Assembly (NCBI GenBank): GCA_947498595.1
Contig: CANMKX010000036.1
Span: 1 to 38,287 of the forward strand
DNA: 38,287 nt
Direction of reading: 5' to 3'
DNA from: an uncultured Aquimarina sp.
GTDB taxonomy: Bacteria > Bacteroidota > Bacteroidia > Flavobacteriales > Flavobacteriaceae
Position 1 is the stretch's first letter. Each line of letters begins with the position of its first letter. Below, in pieces: positions 17,514 to 25,716 of the stretch. The translations under genes and the position numbers were made by a program. The notes beneath the pieces were generated by a model, which saw nothing but the letters and a program-made list of their open reading frames with translations, was not told the DNA's origin and ran no database searches.

Positions 17514-18404
17514 ATGAAATTACAAAGATTAATTCCCCATTTTCTATGTTTAATGCTTATGACTCAATTATCGGTTGCACAATCTAGTGAAGCTGCATTC
17601 TTGTCTGAAACTATCTCTAATCAAAAGCGTTATGTAGGTAAACTAACTGGTCATGATCCTATTAATGATAAAATAGAACTAGGTAGTCGTAGTAGTGAAT
17701 CTGAAAGAGAAATAGCTTCTGAATATTTATTTGATTTTTTAAAAGATGAAGGGCTAGATGTAAAAAAGCAAAAATATAAAGAAGAACGTAATGGCGTAGA
17801 ATATAAAGGAACTAATATCTATGCTGTAATTGATGCTACTGATAAAACAGATGAATATTTGGTCATTGGTGCTCATTATGATTCTGCAAAAGGAAGTCCA
17901 GGAGCTAATAACAATGCCACTGGTGTTGCATTAGTACAAGTTGTGGCTTCAAAACTTAATAAAATAGAAAACAGGTCTCGAAATATTGTTATTGTCTTTT
18001 TAGATCAAGAACAAGAAGGATCTATAGGAAGTCATGCCTTTATACAAAAAATTAAAGATAGAGGAGAAAAAGCTAAAGTACATTCTGTACATATTATAGA
18101 TCAATTAGGATGGGATAATGATAAGGATAGAGCAATCGAGTTAGAATCACCAAATGTTGAGTTGGAAGAATTATATAAAAGTAAGTCTAAATTAGAAGTA
18201 TATAGAACACCTGAAGAAAGATCGGCTCATAAAGTATTTAGAGAAGCAGGATACAATACAGTTGGAATAACTGAAGAATATAGTAGTGGTGATACTTCTC
18301 CATATAATAATCATAGAGGAGATTCTTTTGAAACTGTAGATTTTAATTACTTAGGATATGCTACAAGTGTTGTTTTGAAAGCTATGACAGATTTGATTAA
18401 ATAA
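17514..18404 (+). CDS. Secreted M28-family (Zn-peptidase fold) protein with altered metal site
   Basis: The 296-residue protein has a signal peptide ending near VAQ (residue 23). The M28 pattern is clear: GAHYDS (His121), PGANNNATG (131-137), FLDQEQEGSIGSHAF (162-176), IIDQLGWD (Asp196) and NNHRGDSFETVD (His267). Family enzymes use His, a bridging Asp, a catalytic Glu followed by a metal-binding Glu, another Asp and a final His. Here the bridging Asp is Asn133 and the metal-binding Glu is Gln167, while the catalytic Glu166, both His and Asp196 remain. The protein may bind only one metal or be inactive as a peptidase. It is monocistronic, with its own promoter and terminator. Confidence 0.85.
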   Translation: MKLQRLIPHFLCLMLMTQLSVAQSSEAAFLSETISNQKRYVGKLTGHDPINDKIELGSRSSESEREIASEYLFDFLKDEGLDVKKQKYKEERNGVEYKGTNIYAVIDATDKTDEYLVIGAHYDSAKGSPGANNNATGVALVQVVASKLNKIENRSRNIVIVFLDQEQEGSIGSHAFIQKIKDRGEKAKVHSVHIIDQLGWDNDKDRAIELESPNVELEELYKSKSKLEVYRTPEERSAHKVFREAGYNTVGITEEYSSGDTSPYNNHRGDSFETVDFNYLGYATSVVLKAMTDLIK

Positions 18405-18422
18405 TATCATTCCATATACAAT

Positions 18423-18459
18423 AAAAAGGCCTAGTTGTAAATTTCAACTAGGCCTTTTT
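18423..18459. terminator. Bidirectional terminator between the M28-like gene and thrC
   Basis: A perfect 15-bp stem (aaaaaggcctagttg / caactaggccttttt) with a 7-base loop lies between convergent genes. Confidence 0.92.
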
Positions 18460-18465
18460 ATTGTT

Positions 18466-19761
18466 CTACATTTGTTTTAAAAGAAAGTCTTTTAATTCGT
18501 CATAGTTTTTAATTTCAAATGCTTTTTTATCTTTTTTCATAATTGAAGCTATTTGTTCTGGTATCGTTAAACTTTGATTTAAAGTCTCTTCAACTACTGG
18601 CAAAAATTTAATCGGATGAGCTGTTTCTAAAAAGATTCCATATTCATCATTATCCAATCCATATTTTTGTAATCCTAAATAGCCTATTGCTCCATGAGGT
18701 TCCATTATATAATTAGTTTTAGCATATATATCTTTCATAATTTCTTTTGTAGAAAAATCACTAAAACTATACGATGAAAAATGCTTTTTTAAAGTTTTTA
18801 TATCATTTTCGTACAATGCTTCAATTCGAACAAAATTACTAGGATTACCAACATCCATAGCATTGGATATAGTTGATACAGATTGTTGAGGCAAATACTT
18901 TCCAGTAGATAAATAATTAACAATAGTATCATTACTATTAGTTGCTGCAATAAAATGATGTATTGGCAACCCTAATTTTTGAGCGACAATACCTGCGCAA
19001 ATATTACCAAAATTGCCACTTGGCACAGAAAAAACTAATTTTTTATTTTTATGTTTTAATTCTTTGTATGCTATAAAATAGTATAATAATTGAGGCAACC
19101 AACGAGCTATATTAATAGAGTTAGCAGATGTTAATTGTATCGAATTAGTTATATCCTTATCTAAAAAAGCTTTTTTAACCATTTCCTGACAATCATCAAA
19201 AGCACCTGATACTTCTAATGCTGTAATATTTTCACCAAGAGTAGTTAGTTGTTTTTCTTGAATATCAGTCACCTTTCCAGATGGATACAAAATAACCACT
19301 TTAACTCCTTTTACTCCCAAAAAACCTTTAGCTACCGCTCCTCCCGTATCTCCAGATGTCGCTACCAAAATTGTAACTTCATCGTTCGTAGTTTTTGTGA
19401 AATATTCAAGACAACGTGCCATAAAACGAGCACCAACATCTTTAAAAGCCATTGTAGGGCCATGAAATAATTCTAAAACACTAATATTATCTTCAATTGT
19501 TATTAATGGAAAATCAAATGATAATACATCTTTTAAAATACCTTTAAGATCTTCTTTTGGAATTTCATTTCCTATAAATTGTTTTATTGCTTGATATGCA
19601 ATTTCAATAATATCTAATTTATCAATTTCATTAAAAAAAGAAGAAGGCAATACTTTTATTTCTTCAGGAAAATATAATCCTTTATCTGGTGCAATTCCTT
19701 TAAGTAATGCTTCTTTAAAAGAAACAGGTGGTGACTTATGTTGTAAACTATAATAGTTCAT
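18466..19761 (-). CDS. thrC: Threonine synthase
   Basis: The 431-residue PLP enzyme makes threonine from O-phosphohomoserine. The N-terminus MNYYSLQHKSPPVSFKEAL is typical. The PLP lysine lies in GPTMAFKDVGARFMAR, and the phosphate-loop region SGDTGGAVAKGF and the VPSGNFGNICAG segment are present. It is the last gene of the thr operon, three bases after thrB, and ends in the bidirectional terminator. Confidence 0.97.
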   Translation of the reverse strand: MNYYSLQHKSPPVSFKEALLKGIAPDKGLYFPEEIKVLPSSFFNEIDKLDIIEIAYQAIKQFIGNEIPKEDLKGILKDVLSFDFPLITIEDNISVLELFHGPTMAFKDVGARFMARCLEYFTKTTNDEVTILVATSGDTGGAVAKGFLGVKGVKVVILYPSGKVTDIQEKQLTTLGENITALEVSGAFDDCQEMVKKAFLDKDITNSIQLTSANSINIARWLPQLLYYFIAYKELKHKNKKLVFSVPSGNFGNICAGIVAQKLGLPIHHFIAATNSNDTIVNYLSTGKYLPQQSVSTISNAMDVGNPSNFVRIEALYENDIKTLKKHFSSYSFSDFSTKEIMKDIYAKTNYIMEPHGAIGYLGLQKYGLDNDEYGIFLETAHPIKFLPVVEETLNQSLTIPEQIASIMKKDKKAFEIKNYDELKDFLLKQM

Positions 19762-19764
19762 TTT

Positions 19765-20691
19765 TTAGTTTTTAATAATTTTAATTCCTGTGGTATTAAT
19801 TTTAGAAATATGAATATCAAAATCTAAACCTGTTTTTTGATATTCATTTTCCATAGCATCTGCCACTTTTTTAGCTGTTTTCATTCCTTTATTTAATGTA
19901 AAAATTGAAGGGCCAGATCCAGAAATCCCGCAGCCTAAAGCTCCTGATTTATTGGCCATATTTTTCACCTCATTAAAACTAGGAATTAATATGGAGCGTA
20001 GCGGTTCTATAATTACATCTTCAAGAGACCTACTTATTAAATCATAATCATTCATAAATAAACCAGACACCAACCCACCAATATTCCCCCATTGTTGAAT
20101 TGCTTTTTGAAGAGAAACATTTTGTTTTATAACAGCTCTTGCATCAGCTGTTTTAACTTCTATTTGCGGATGGATCACAGTTGCTATTAATTCTTTAGGA
20201 ACTGGTAGAGATATAATATCTAACGGAGCATAACTTCTTACCAATGTAAAACCTCCAAATAAGGCTGGAGCTACATTATCGGCATGCGCATTACCACTTG
20301 CTAATTTTTCTCCTTCCATTGCAAAAGCAACTAATTCTAAAATCGAAAACGGGTTCCCAAGGAGATAATTAACTCCCCAAACAGCTCCTGCACTACTTGC
20401 GGCACTACTACCAATACCACTTCCTGCTTTTATGTTTTTGTATATCTCTATATCAACTCCGATTTTCTTTTTATAGGCCTTTAATAATGCCATGACAGCA
20501 ACTCCTGCAACATTTTTATCGACATCATATGGCAGTTTAGCTCCTTCAATTTTAGTAATTCTTATTTCGGATGTGTCTGTTAACGAAATTTTCATTTCAT
20601 CTCCAATAGTATCCAAACAAGCCCCTAGAACATCGAAACCGCAAGAGAGATTTGCTATTGTTGCTGGAACAAATATGTGTACTGATTTCAT
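19765..20691 (-). CDS. thrB: Homoserine kinase
   Basis: The GHMP-family kinase phosphorylates homoserine. The ATG at 20691 gives 308 residues and starts MKSVHIFVPATIANLSCGFD, as expected. The open frame extends 25 codons further back into the thrA end and is rejected for that reason. The ATP-binding motif GSGIGSSAASSAGAVWGVN and a C-terminal GCGISGSGPSIFTL motif are seen. It starts 16 bases after thrA and is separated from thrC by three bases, so the three genes form one transcript. Confidence 0.96.
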   Translation of the reverse strand: MKSVHIFVPATIANLSCGFDVLGACLDTIGDEMKISLTDTSEIRITKIEGAKLPYDVDKNVAGVAVMALLKAYKKKIGVDIEIYKNIKAGSGIGSSAASSAGAVWGVNYLLGNPFSILELVAFAMEGEKLASGNAHADNVAPALFGGFTLVRSYAPLDIISLPVPKELIATVIHPQIEVKTADARAVIKQNVSLQKAIQQWGNIGGLVSGLFMNDYDLISRSLEDVIIEPLRSILIPSFNEVKNMANKSGALGCGISGSGPSIFTLNKGMKTAKKVADAMENEYQKTGLDFDIHISKINTTGIKIIKN

Positions 20692-20707
20692 ATTTTTAAT
20701 ATTAAAA

Positions 20708-23152
20708 TTACTTTTTACCAACACGAATGATATCCGCAAAAATCCCTGAAGCTGTAACATCTGCACCAGCCCCAGCGCCTTTTATTATTAACGGCTGTTC
20801 AGGATATCTATCTGTATAAAATAAAACAATATTATCGCTTCCATTAAGATTGTAAAAAGGATGGTCTATACTAACTTGTTGTAATCCAACACTAGCTTTA
20901 CCATCTTGATAAGTAGCAACATACTTTAATCTACATTCATTACGACTAGCTTCTTTTAGTATCTTATTAAAATGCTCTTCATTTTTATCTAACGAAGTTA
21001 AGAAGTTCGTAAAACCATCTGTATCAAGGCATTCTTTAGGTAAAAACGCATTGTTTTTCACTTCATTTATTTCTAAAACTTGCTCACTTTCTCGTGCTAA
21101 AATTAAGATCTTACGCGCAACATCAATTCCACTCAAATCGATTTTTGGATCAGGCTCTGTATATCCTTGTTCTTTTGCTTCTTTAACTACATCGGAGAAT
21201 AATTTTCCTTTTTTATAATTATTAAAAACAAAATTTAGACTACCTGATAATACCGCTTCAATTTTCTGAACCCTATCTCCAGATGCTATTAAATTATTAA
21301 GTGTATTTATAATAGGTAATCCAGCTCCAACATTAGTTTCGAACAAAAAGGGCACATTATAAATGCGAGATAATCGTTTTAGCTCATGGTAATTTTCATA
21401 AACATCAGAACAAGCTATTTTATTACACGTTACTACGGCTATATTTTCTTTCAAATACTTTTGATACATCCTTGCAATTGTAGGATTCGCAGTATTATCT
21501 ATAAAAATGCTATTTCTCAAGTTCATTTTCTTAGCAATAGTCAAAAAAATAGTAGGATCCGCTTTTTCTCCACTAGCTATTATTTCTTTATAATTAGCTA
21601 AGTCAATACCATTTTCATCAAAAATCATTTTTGATGAATTGGAAATTCCTACAACTCTAATTTTAAGATGTAGTTTATTTTTTAAGTATTTTTTTTGTTG
21701 TAATAATTGATCGATAAGCTTACTTCCTACGTTTCCAACACCAGTAATAAATAAATTGAGTTGTTTCGTTTTTACTTCAAAAAAGCGTTCATGTAAAACG
21801 TTTAGCGCTTTTTTAACATTTTTTTCAGCAATTACAACCGAAATATTTTTCTCTGATGCACCTTGTGCAATGGCACGAATATTAACATTGTTTTTACCTA
21901 AAGTGCTAAACATCTTTCCACTCAAACCTTGATGCTTGTACATGTGATCGCCTACAAGAGCAACAATAGCTACTTCATTCTCAATTTTTACAGGAGCTAC
22001 TTTATGCTTTGAAATCTCGTATTCGAATGCTGTATCAAGTATTTGCTTTGCTTTTTCAGCCTCGGATATAGACACTGCTAAACAAATAGAATGCTCAGAT
22101 GAAGCCTGAGTTATTAATATCACATTTATGCTTTCTAAAAACAAGGCCTCAAACATACGTTTAGAAAAACCTGGAATACCAATCATGCCACTACCTTCTA
22201 ATGATAGAATTGCAATATTATCGATATGGCTAATACCTGTTACAGGATTTATAGGCTTTGTTATATTTTTAGATATTAAAGTTCCTTTTTCTTTCGGTGC
22301 GAAAGTATTTTTTATGCTAATCGGTATGTTTTTTTCTAAAACAGGTTGTATCGTAGGAGGATATATCACCTTGGCTCCAAAATGAGATAATTCCATAGCT
22401 TCGAGGTATGAAATATGAGCAATTGGAATGGCATGTTTAACTAACTTTGGATTAGCTGTATACATTCCACTTACATCAGTCCATATTTGTAATAATTCTG
22501 CTTGTAAAGCAGCTGCAATTATTGCTGCTGTAAAATCAGACCCACCTCTTCCTAAAGTAGCTGGTTCTCCTGAGCTTGTTTTTGCGATAAAACCAGGAAA
22601 AAGAACAATACGATGAGGGTTCTCTTTTTTCAAAACCTGTAATCGATGATTTGTTTCTTCATAATCAATTACAAGTTTAACTCCAGGAGAAGTTATCATA
22701 AAATCTCTCGCATCTTTTAATATGATATCCAATCCTCTAGATTTTGCTGCTTCTACTATAATATAAGATGATAATAACTCTCCAAAACTTGCTATAACAG
22801 AAGATGTTTTTTCAGACAATTCATTTAATAAATAGACTCCTTCACATAATGATTCTAATTTATTAAGTTCGGCTTTAGTGCGACTAATAATCGAACTTTG
22901 TTCTGAGATAGGAATCAGTTTCCTAATAGTATCTAAGTGTTTTTCTTCAATAATGAATAATGTTTTTTTGTAATTTTCATTATGGTTTGCTGCTTGTTTT
23001 CCAGCTTTTAATAGTAAATCAGTAACTCCTCCTAATGCTGATACAACCATATATAATGGGGATTCGACACTTTGGCTTTTAACGATTTTGATTACTTTCT
23101 CTATTGCATTTGCATTTGCAACAGAAGAACCTCCAAATTTTAGAACGTTCAT
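20708..23152 (-). CDS. thrA: Bifunctional aspartate kinase / homoserine dehydrogenase
   Basis: With the ATG at 23152 the protein has 814 residues and begins MNVLKFGGSSVANANA, the start of aspartokinase. The 22-codon upstream extension is rejected. The kinase domain covers about 1-290 (TLGRGGSDFTAAI is visible), paired ACT regulatory domains about 310-460 (SLEGSGMIGIPGFSKRMF, GDHMYKHQGLSGKMFSTLG), and the NAD(P)-binding homoserine dehydrogenase about 465-814 (LFITGVGNVGSKLI, SGSLNFVFNNY). It catalyses the first and third steps from aspartate to threonine and is expected to be feedback-inhibited by threonine. Transcription is probably controlled by the Ile/Thr-rich leader peptide upstream. Confidence 0.97.
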   Translation of the reverse strand: MNVLKFGGSSVANANAIEKVIKIVKSQSVESPLYMVVSALGGVTDLLLKAGKQAANHNENYKKTLFIIEEKHLDTIRKLIPISEQSSIISRTKAELNKLESLCEGVYLLNELSEKTSSVIASFGELLSSYIIVEAAKSRGLDIILKDARDFMITSPGVKLVIDYEETNHRLQVLKKENPHRIVLFPGFIAKTSSGEPATLGRGGSDFTAAIIAAALQAELLQIWTDVSGMYTANPKLVKHAIPIAHISYLEAMELSHFGAKVIYPPTIQPVLEKNIPISIKNTFAPKEKGTLISKNITKPINPVTGISHIDNIAILSLEGSGMIGIPGFSKRMFEALFLESINVILITQASSEHSICLAVSISEAEKAKQILDTAFEYEISKHKVAPVKIENEVAIVALVGDHMYKHQGLSGKMFSTLGKNNVNIRAIAQGASEKNISVVIAEKNVKKALNVLHERFFEVKTKQLNLFITGVGNVGSKLIDQLLQQKKYLKNKLHLKIRVVGISNSSKMIFDENGIDLANYKEIIASGEKADPTIFLTIAKKMNLRNSIFIDNTANPTIARMYQKYLKENIAVVTCNKIACSDVYENYHELKRLSRIYNVPFLFETNVGAGLPIINTLNNLIASGDRVQKIEAVLSGSLNFVFNNYKKGKLFSDVVKEAKEQGYTEPDPKIDLSGIDVARKILILARESEQVLEINEVKNNAFLPKECLDTDGFTNFLTSLDKNEEHFNKILKEASRNECRLKYVATYQDGKASVGLQQVSIDHPFYNLNGSDNIVLFYTDRYPEQPLIIKGAGAGADVTASGIFADIIRVGKK

Positions 23153-23185
23153 AATGTTTGGTTTAATTGGTAAAATAAATAATGA

Positions 23186-23219
23186 ATTGTGTATTAGATC
23201 ACTTTGGATATAATACAAT
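23186..23219 (-). terminator. Candidate attenuator hairpin in the thr leader
   Basis: On the minus strand attgtatta pairs with taata-ca-caat: nine base pairs with a 2-base bulge and a 14-base loop. The stretch after it (ttcattatttatttt) is T-rich. It sits between the leader peptide stop and the thrA start, where an attenuator belongs. The stem is AT-rich and not strong, and no clear antiterminator was worked out. Confidence 0.35.
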
Positions 23220-23245
23220 ACGGGCTGTGGTGAATATGTGTTGAA

Positions 23246-23359
23246 TTAACCCCTAAGGGTAGTTGTAGAAATAATAACAGTATCCATAGCAATGCCAGAC
23301 TCCAAGATATTGGTGCTGCAAATTGCAATAATGGTTAATATAGATACGATATTATACAT
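23246..23359 (-). CDS. thrL: thr operon leader peptide (Ile/Thr-rich, attenuation)
   Basis: A 37-codon ORF begins with ATG at 23359 and stops at TAA 23246-23248, 93 bases before thrA. It contains nine Ile and six Thr codons. The C-terminal part reads MDTVIISTTTLRG, with Ile-Ile and Thr-Thr-Thr runs just before the stop. In E. coli the thr leader peptide is likewise rich in Thr and Ile, because ribosome stalling on those codons reports shortage of either charged tRNA. Position, orientation and composition make the same role here very likely. It lies about 22 bases downstream of a -7 box, so it would be the first thing translated. Confidence 0.85.
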   Translation of the reverse strand: MYNIVSILTIIAICSTNILESGIAMDTVIISTTTLRG

Positions 23360-23380
23360 TCAGTTTTTATAACTTGCTAC

Positions 23381-23388
23381 CAAAAGTA
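23381..23388 (-). promoter_or_regulatory. Candidate -7 box of the thr operon
   Basis: The minus strand reads TACTTTTG, matching TAnnTTTG, and ends 21 bases before the leader peptide ATG, so the start site would fall just ahead of the leader. No clean TTG at -33 was found. Confidence 0.5.
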
Positions 23389-23459
23389 GATTATTTTTTT
23401 AATAGAAAAAATTAATACTTGAATATTTCTAGTATTTTTAGAACATTATTAAAAATCAT

Positions 23460-23477
23460 ATCTAATAATTATTAGAT
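23460..23477. repeat. Perfect 18-bp palindrome between the thr and nnr genes
   Basis: atctaataattattagat is a perfect dyad in the 186-base divergent region between the thr leader and the NAD(P)HX repair gene. It could be an operator, although AT-only palindromes are easier to meet by chance. Confidence 0.3.
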
Positions 23478-23545
23478 TACTAAAAAAACAAAGTAACATC
23501 TTAATAATGAACATTTTTTAAGGTGCTTAAAAATAAAATATAACA

Positions 23546-25087
23546 ATGAAGATATTTTCCGCAGCACAAATGCGCGCAGCAGATACAGCTACTATACAAA
23601 ATAATGAGATCACTTCTCTAGATTTAATGGAACATGCATCAACTCAAATTTTTAATCTAATTCACCAACGATTACAAGGTGCACCATTACCTATACATGT
23701 ATTTTGCGGTCTAGGTAACAATGGAGGAGATGGTTTAGTTATTGCACGTTTATTGAGTGAACATGGATATACTGTGCATACTTATATTGTGAACTTTAGT
23801 GAAAACAGATCTAAAGATTTTTTAACTAATTATGATAGACTTAAGGCGATTTCAAAAGAATGGCCTACGCAAATTAAATGCGAAGATGATTTTCCTCAAA
23901 TAAAATCTGATGATCTGGTTATTGATGCCATTTTTGGTATTGGACTTAATAGACCCATGACACCATGGGTAACTAAGCTTATCAAACACATTAATGCTGC
24001 TAGATCTTTTACATTAGCTGTTGATATCCCTTCTGGATTGTATGCTGATCGTTCTCCAGATGATCCCCAAGGTGTTATATATGCTTCTATTACAATTACT
24101 TTTCAAGTACCAAAATTAGTATTCTTTTTAGCAGAAACTGGTCAATATACCCAAGATCTTGAAGTAATTGATATAGGATTAGATCGTACATATTTACAAC
24201 AAACTCCAGGTATCGCAGAATTGATGGCAAAAAATGAAGTTTTGCCAATATACAAGCCTAGACATAAATTTGCTCATAAAGGGCATTATGGTCATGCATT
24301 AATAATAGGAGGAAGCTATGGTAAGATAGGATGTGTGACTTTGGCTACAGAAGCAGCATTGCGTACAGGAAGCGGATTAGCTACAGCTTATGTTCCTGAA
24401 TGTGCATATGAAATATTGCAAACTGCATTACCAGAAGCAATGCTTATTACTGATGATGCAGATGATTATATTACAGATATAGAACATGATATACAACCTA
24501 CAGCTATTGGAATAGGAATAGGACTAGGAACTCACAAAAAGACAAAGATTGCCTTTGAATCTTTTTTAAGAGAAAACAAAACCCCATTAGTTATTGATGC
24601 AGATGGAATTAATATACTAGCAATGCATCAAGAATTATTAACTCTGTTACCTGAAAATACAATTTTAACGCCACATTCTAAAGAATTAGAGCGCTTGATA
24701 GGTTCTTGGAACAGTGACTTTGAAAAATTAACAAAAGCAAAAGAATTTGTTCAAAAAACAGGAATAATTCTTGTTATTAAAGGGGCTAATACAGTTATTT
24801 TATATAAAGATCAAACTTATATTAATACTACTGGTAATCCTGGAATGGCAACAGCAGGTAGTGGAGATGTACTAACAGGAATGATTGTTGGATTAATGTG
24901 TCAAGGGTATAATCCTCTTGAAGCAGCTATTTTTGGAGTCTATTTACATGGAAGTGCTGGAGATATTGCTATACATGAAGATGGCTATCAAGCATTACTT
25001 GCTAGAGATATCATTTCTCATATAGGGAAATCTTTTTTAGAATTGTTTAAAACACCTCAACCTGAGCAAGCTGTTCCTAATCAATAA
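23546..25087 (+). CDS. Bifunctional NAD(P)HX epimerase / ADP-dependent NAD(P)HX dehydratase
   Basis: The 513-residue protein repairs hydrated NADH/NADPH. The N-terminal YjeF_N epimerase domain (about 1-215) has FSAAQMRAADTATI, GLGNNGGDGLVIARLL and a DAIFGIGLNRP segment. The C-terminal ribokinase-like dehydratase (about 225-500) has HKGHYGHALIIGGSYGKIG, ILTPHSKELERL and AGSGDVLTGMI. The fused form is standard in bacteria. It has its own terminator. Confidence 0.96.
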   Translation: MKIFSAAQMRAADTATIQNNEITSLDLMEHASTQIFNLIHQRLQGAPLPIHVFCGLGNNGGDGLVIARLLSEHGYTVHTYIVNFSENRSKDFLTNYDRLKAISKEWPTQIKCEDDFPQIKSDDLVIDAIFGIGLNRPMTPWVTKLIKHINAARSFTLAVDIPSGLYADRSPDDPQGVIYASITITFQVPKLVFFLAETGQYTQDLEVIDIGLDRTYLQQTPGIAELMAKNEVLPIYKPRHKFAHKGHYGHALIIGGSYGKIGCVTLATEAALRTGSGLATAYVPECAYEILQTALPEAMLITDDADDYITDIEHDIQPTAIGIGIGLGTHKKTKIAFESFLRENKTPLVIDADGINILAMHQELLTLLPENTILTPHSKELERLIGSWNSDFEKLTKAKEFVQKTGIILVIKGANTVILYKDQTYINTTGNPGMATAGSGDVLTGMIVGLMCQGYNPLEAAIFGVYLHGSAGDIAIHEDGYQALLARDIISHIGKSFLELFKTPQPEQAVPNQ

Positions 25088-25107
25088 ATAAAATAAGCAT
25101 AAAGAAA

Positions 25108-25138
25108 AACATACTTGAATGAAAAATTCAAGTATGTT
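25108..25138 (+). terminator. Hairpin terminator after the NAD(P)HX repair gene
   Basis: A perfect 13-bp stem (aacatacttgaat / attcaagtatgtt) with loop gaaaa lies just after the stop codon. The T-run is short. It also lies at the 3' end of the convergent small gene. Confidence 0.75.
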
Positions 25139-25149
25139 ATCTATTGAAT

Positions 25150-25467
25150 TTAATCATCGCTATTAAACCCAATAATTTTCCTGCACTTAATACCATTTTC
25201 ATTTACATAATGGTATTGTCCATATTTGTTTTTAACAAATTTAAAACCTAATTCTCTCAAATCTCTAATTTGAGCAGCAGGTTGTTTACTGATTTTTGCT
25301 AGTGAATCACTCGTAGCTTCTCTTTTATAACACATTAATAAAGTCGCTAATCTTTTATTAACTCTAATAGGTCTCCTATAGTGCATAAAAAAATCTTCAT
25401 CTAGAGCTACATCATTTGGTAATCGATACCGTTTGATACACTCTTCTATAACCATAGTTGGGTTCAT
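25150..25467 (-). CDS. Small basic protein with a winged-HTH-like region
   Basis: I do not recognise a named family for this 105-residue protein. It has no signal or membrane helix. Residues about 55-85 (SDSLAKISKQPAAQIRDLRELGFKF) look like a helix-turn-helix in which the recognition helix is followed by a short wing (KNKYGQYHYVNENG). That would fit a DNA-binding or HTH-adaptor protein, but only by pattern. Directly upstream lies an 11-bp inverted repeat, and further up a motif shared with another regulator locus, which suggests the gene is controlled. Confidence 0.6.
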   Translation of the reverse strand: MNPTMVIEECIKRYRLPNDVALDEDFFMHYRRPIRVNKRLATLLMCYKREATSDSLAKISKQPAAQIRDLRELGFKFVKNKYGQYHYVNENGIKCRKIIGFNSDD

Positions 25468-25505
25468 AAATTCAATTTGGGATTTTAAATTTCAAAATTG
25501 AATTT
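25468..25505. promoter_or_regulatory. Inverted repeat in the 5' leader of the small HTH-like gene
   Basis: The arms aaattcaattt (25468-25478) and aaattgaattt (25495-25505) are a perfect 11-bp match, 16 bases apart, touching the start codon of the minus-strand gene. This is either an operator or an RNA hairpin that would cover the translation start. Confidence 0.4.
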
Positions 25506-25529
25506 AACAGCAAAGTATACCTCAAAAAA

Positions 25530-25547
25530 TGACTTATATCACATATT
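25530..25547. promoter_or_regulatory. Fnr/Crp-like motif, copy 1
   Basis: tgacttatatcacatatt lies 63 bases upstream of the small HTH-like gene. It contains a TGAC-N4-ATCA core resembling the Fnr half-site arrangement (TTGAT-N4-ATCAA). A copy with one difference is at 37027-37044, upstream of a LuxR-type regulator. Confidence 0.35.
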
Positions 25548-25716
25548 ATTCATATAGTTGTTGAAGATACTGATTTCATTTAAAAAGATTACGGTTTACA
25601 CGTATTTATAAATAGTTATACTTAATTATTTAATCAATTACTTTAAATATTATAAAATACATTTATTGCATATTAAATAAGAATAAACATTTTTAAAAAG
25701 TAAATTTAAAATTAGT

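Noticed and set aside
20692..20766. N-terminal extension of homoserine kinase
   Set aside because: It overlaps the end of thrA and is not family-like; ATG 20691 gives the expected N-terminus.
20492..22616. Several plus-strand ORFs of 60-90 codons inside thrA and thrB
   Set aside because: They are antisense shadows of well-conserved genes, without family signatures or start signals.
23153..23218. N-terminal extension of ThrA
   Set aside because: Aspartokinase begins at MNVLKFGGSS; the extension lies in the attenuator region.
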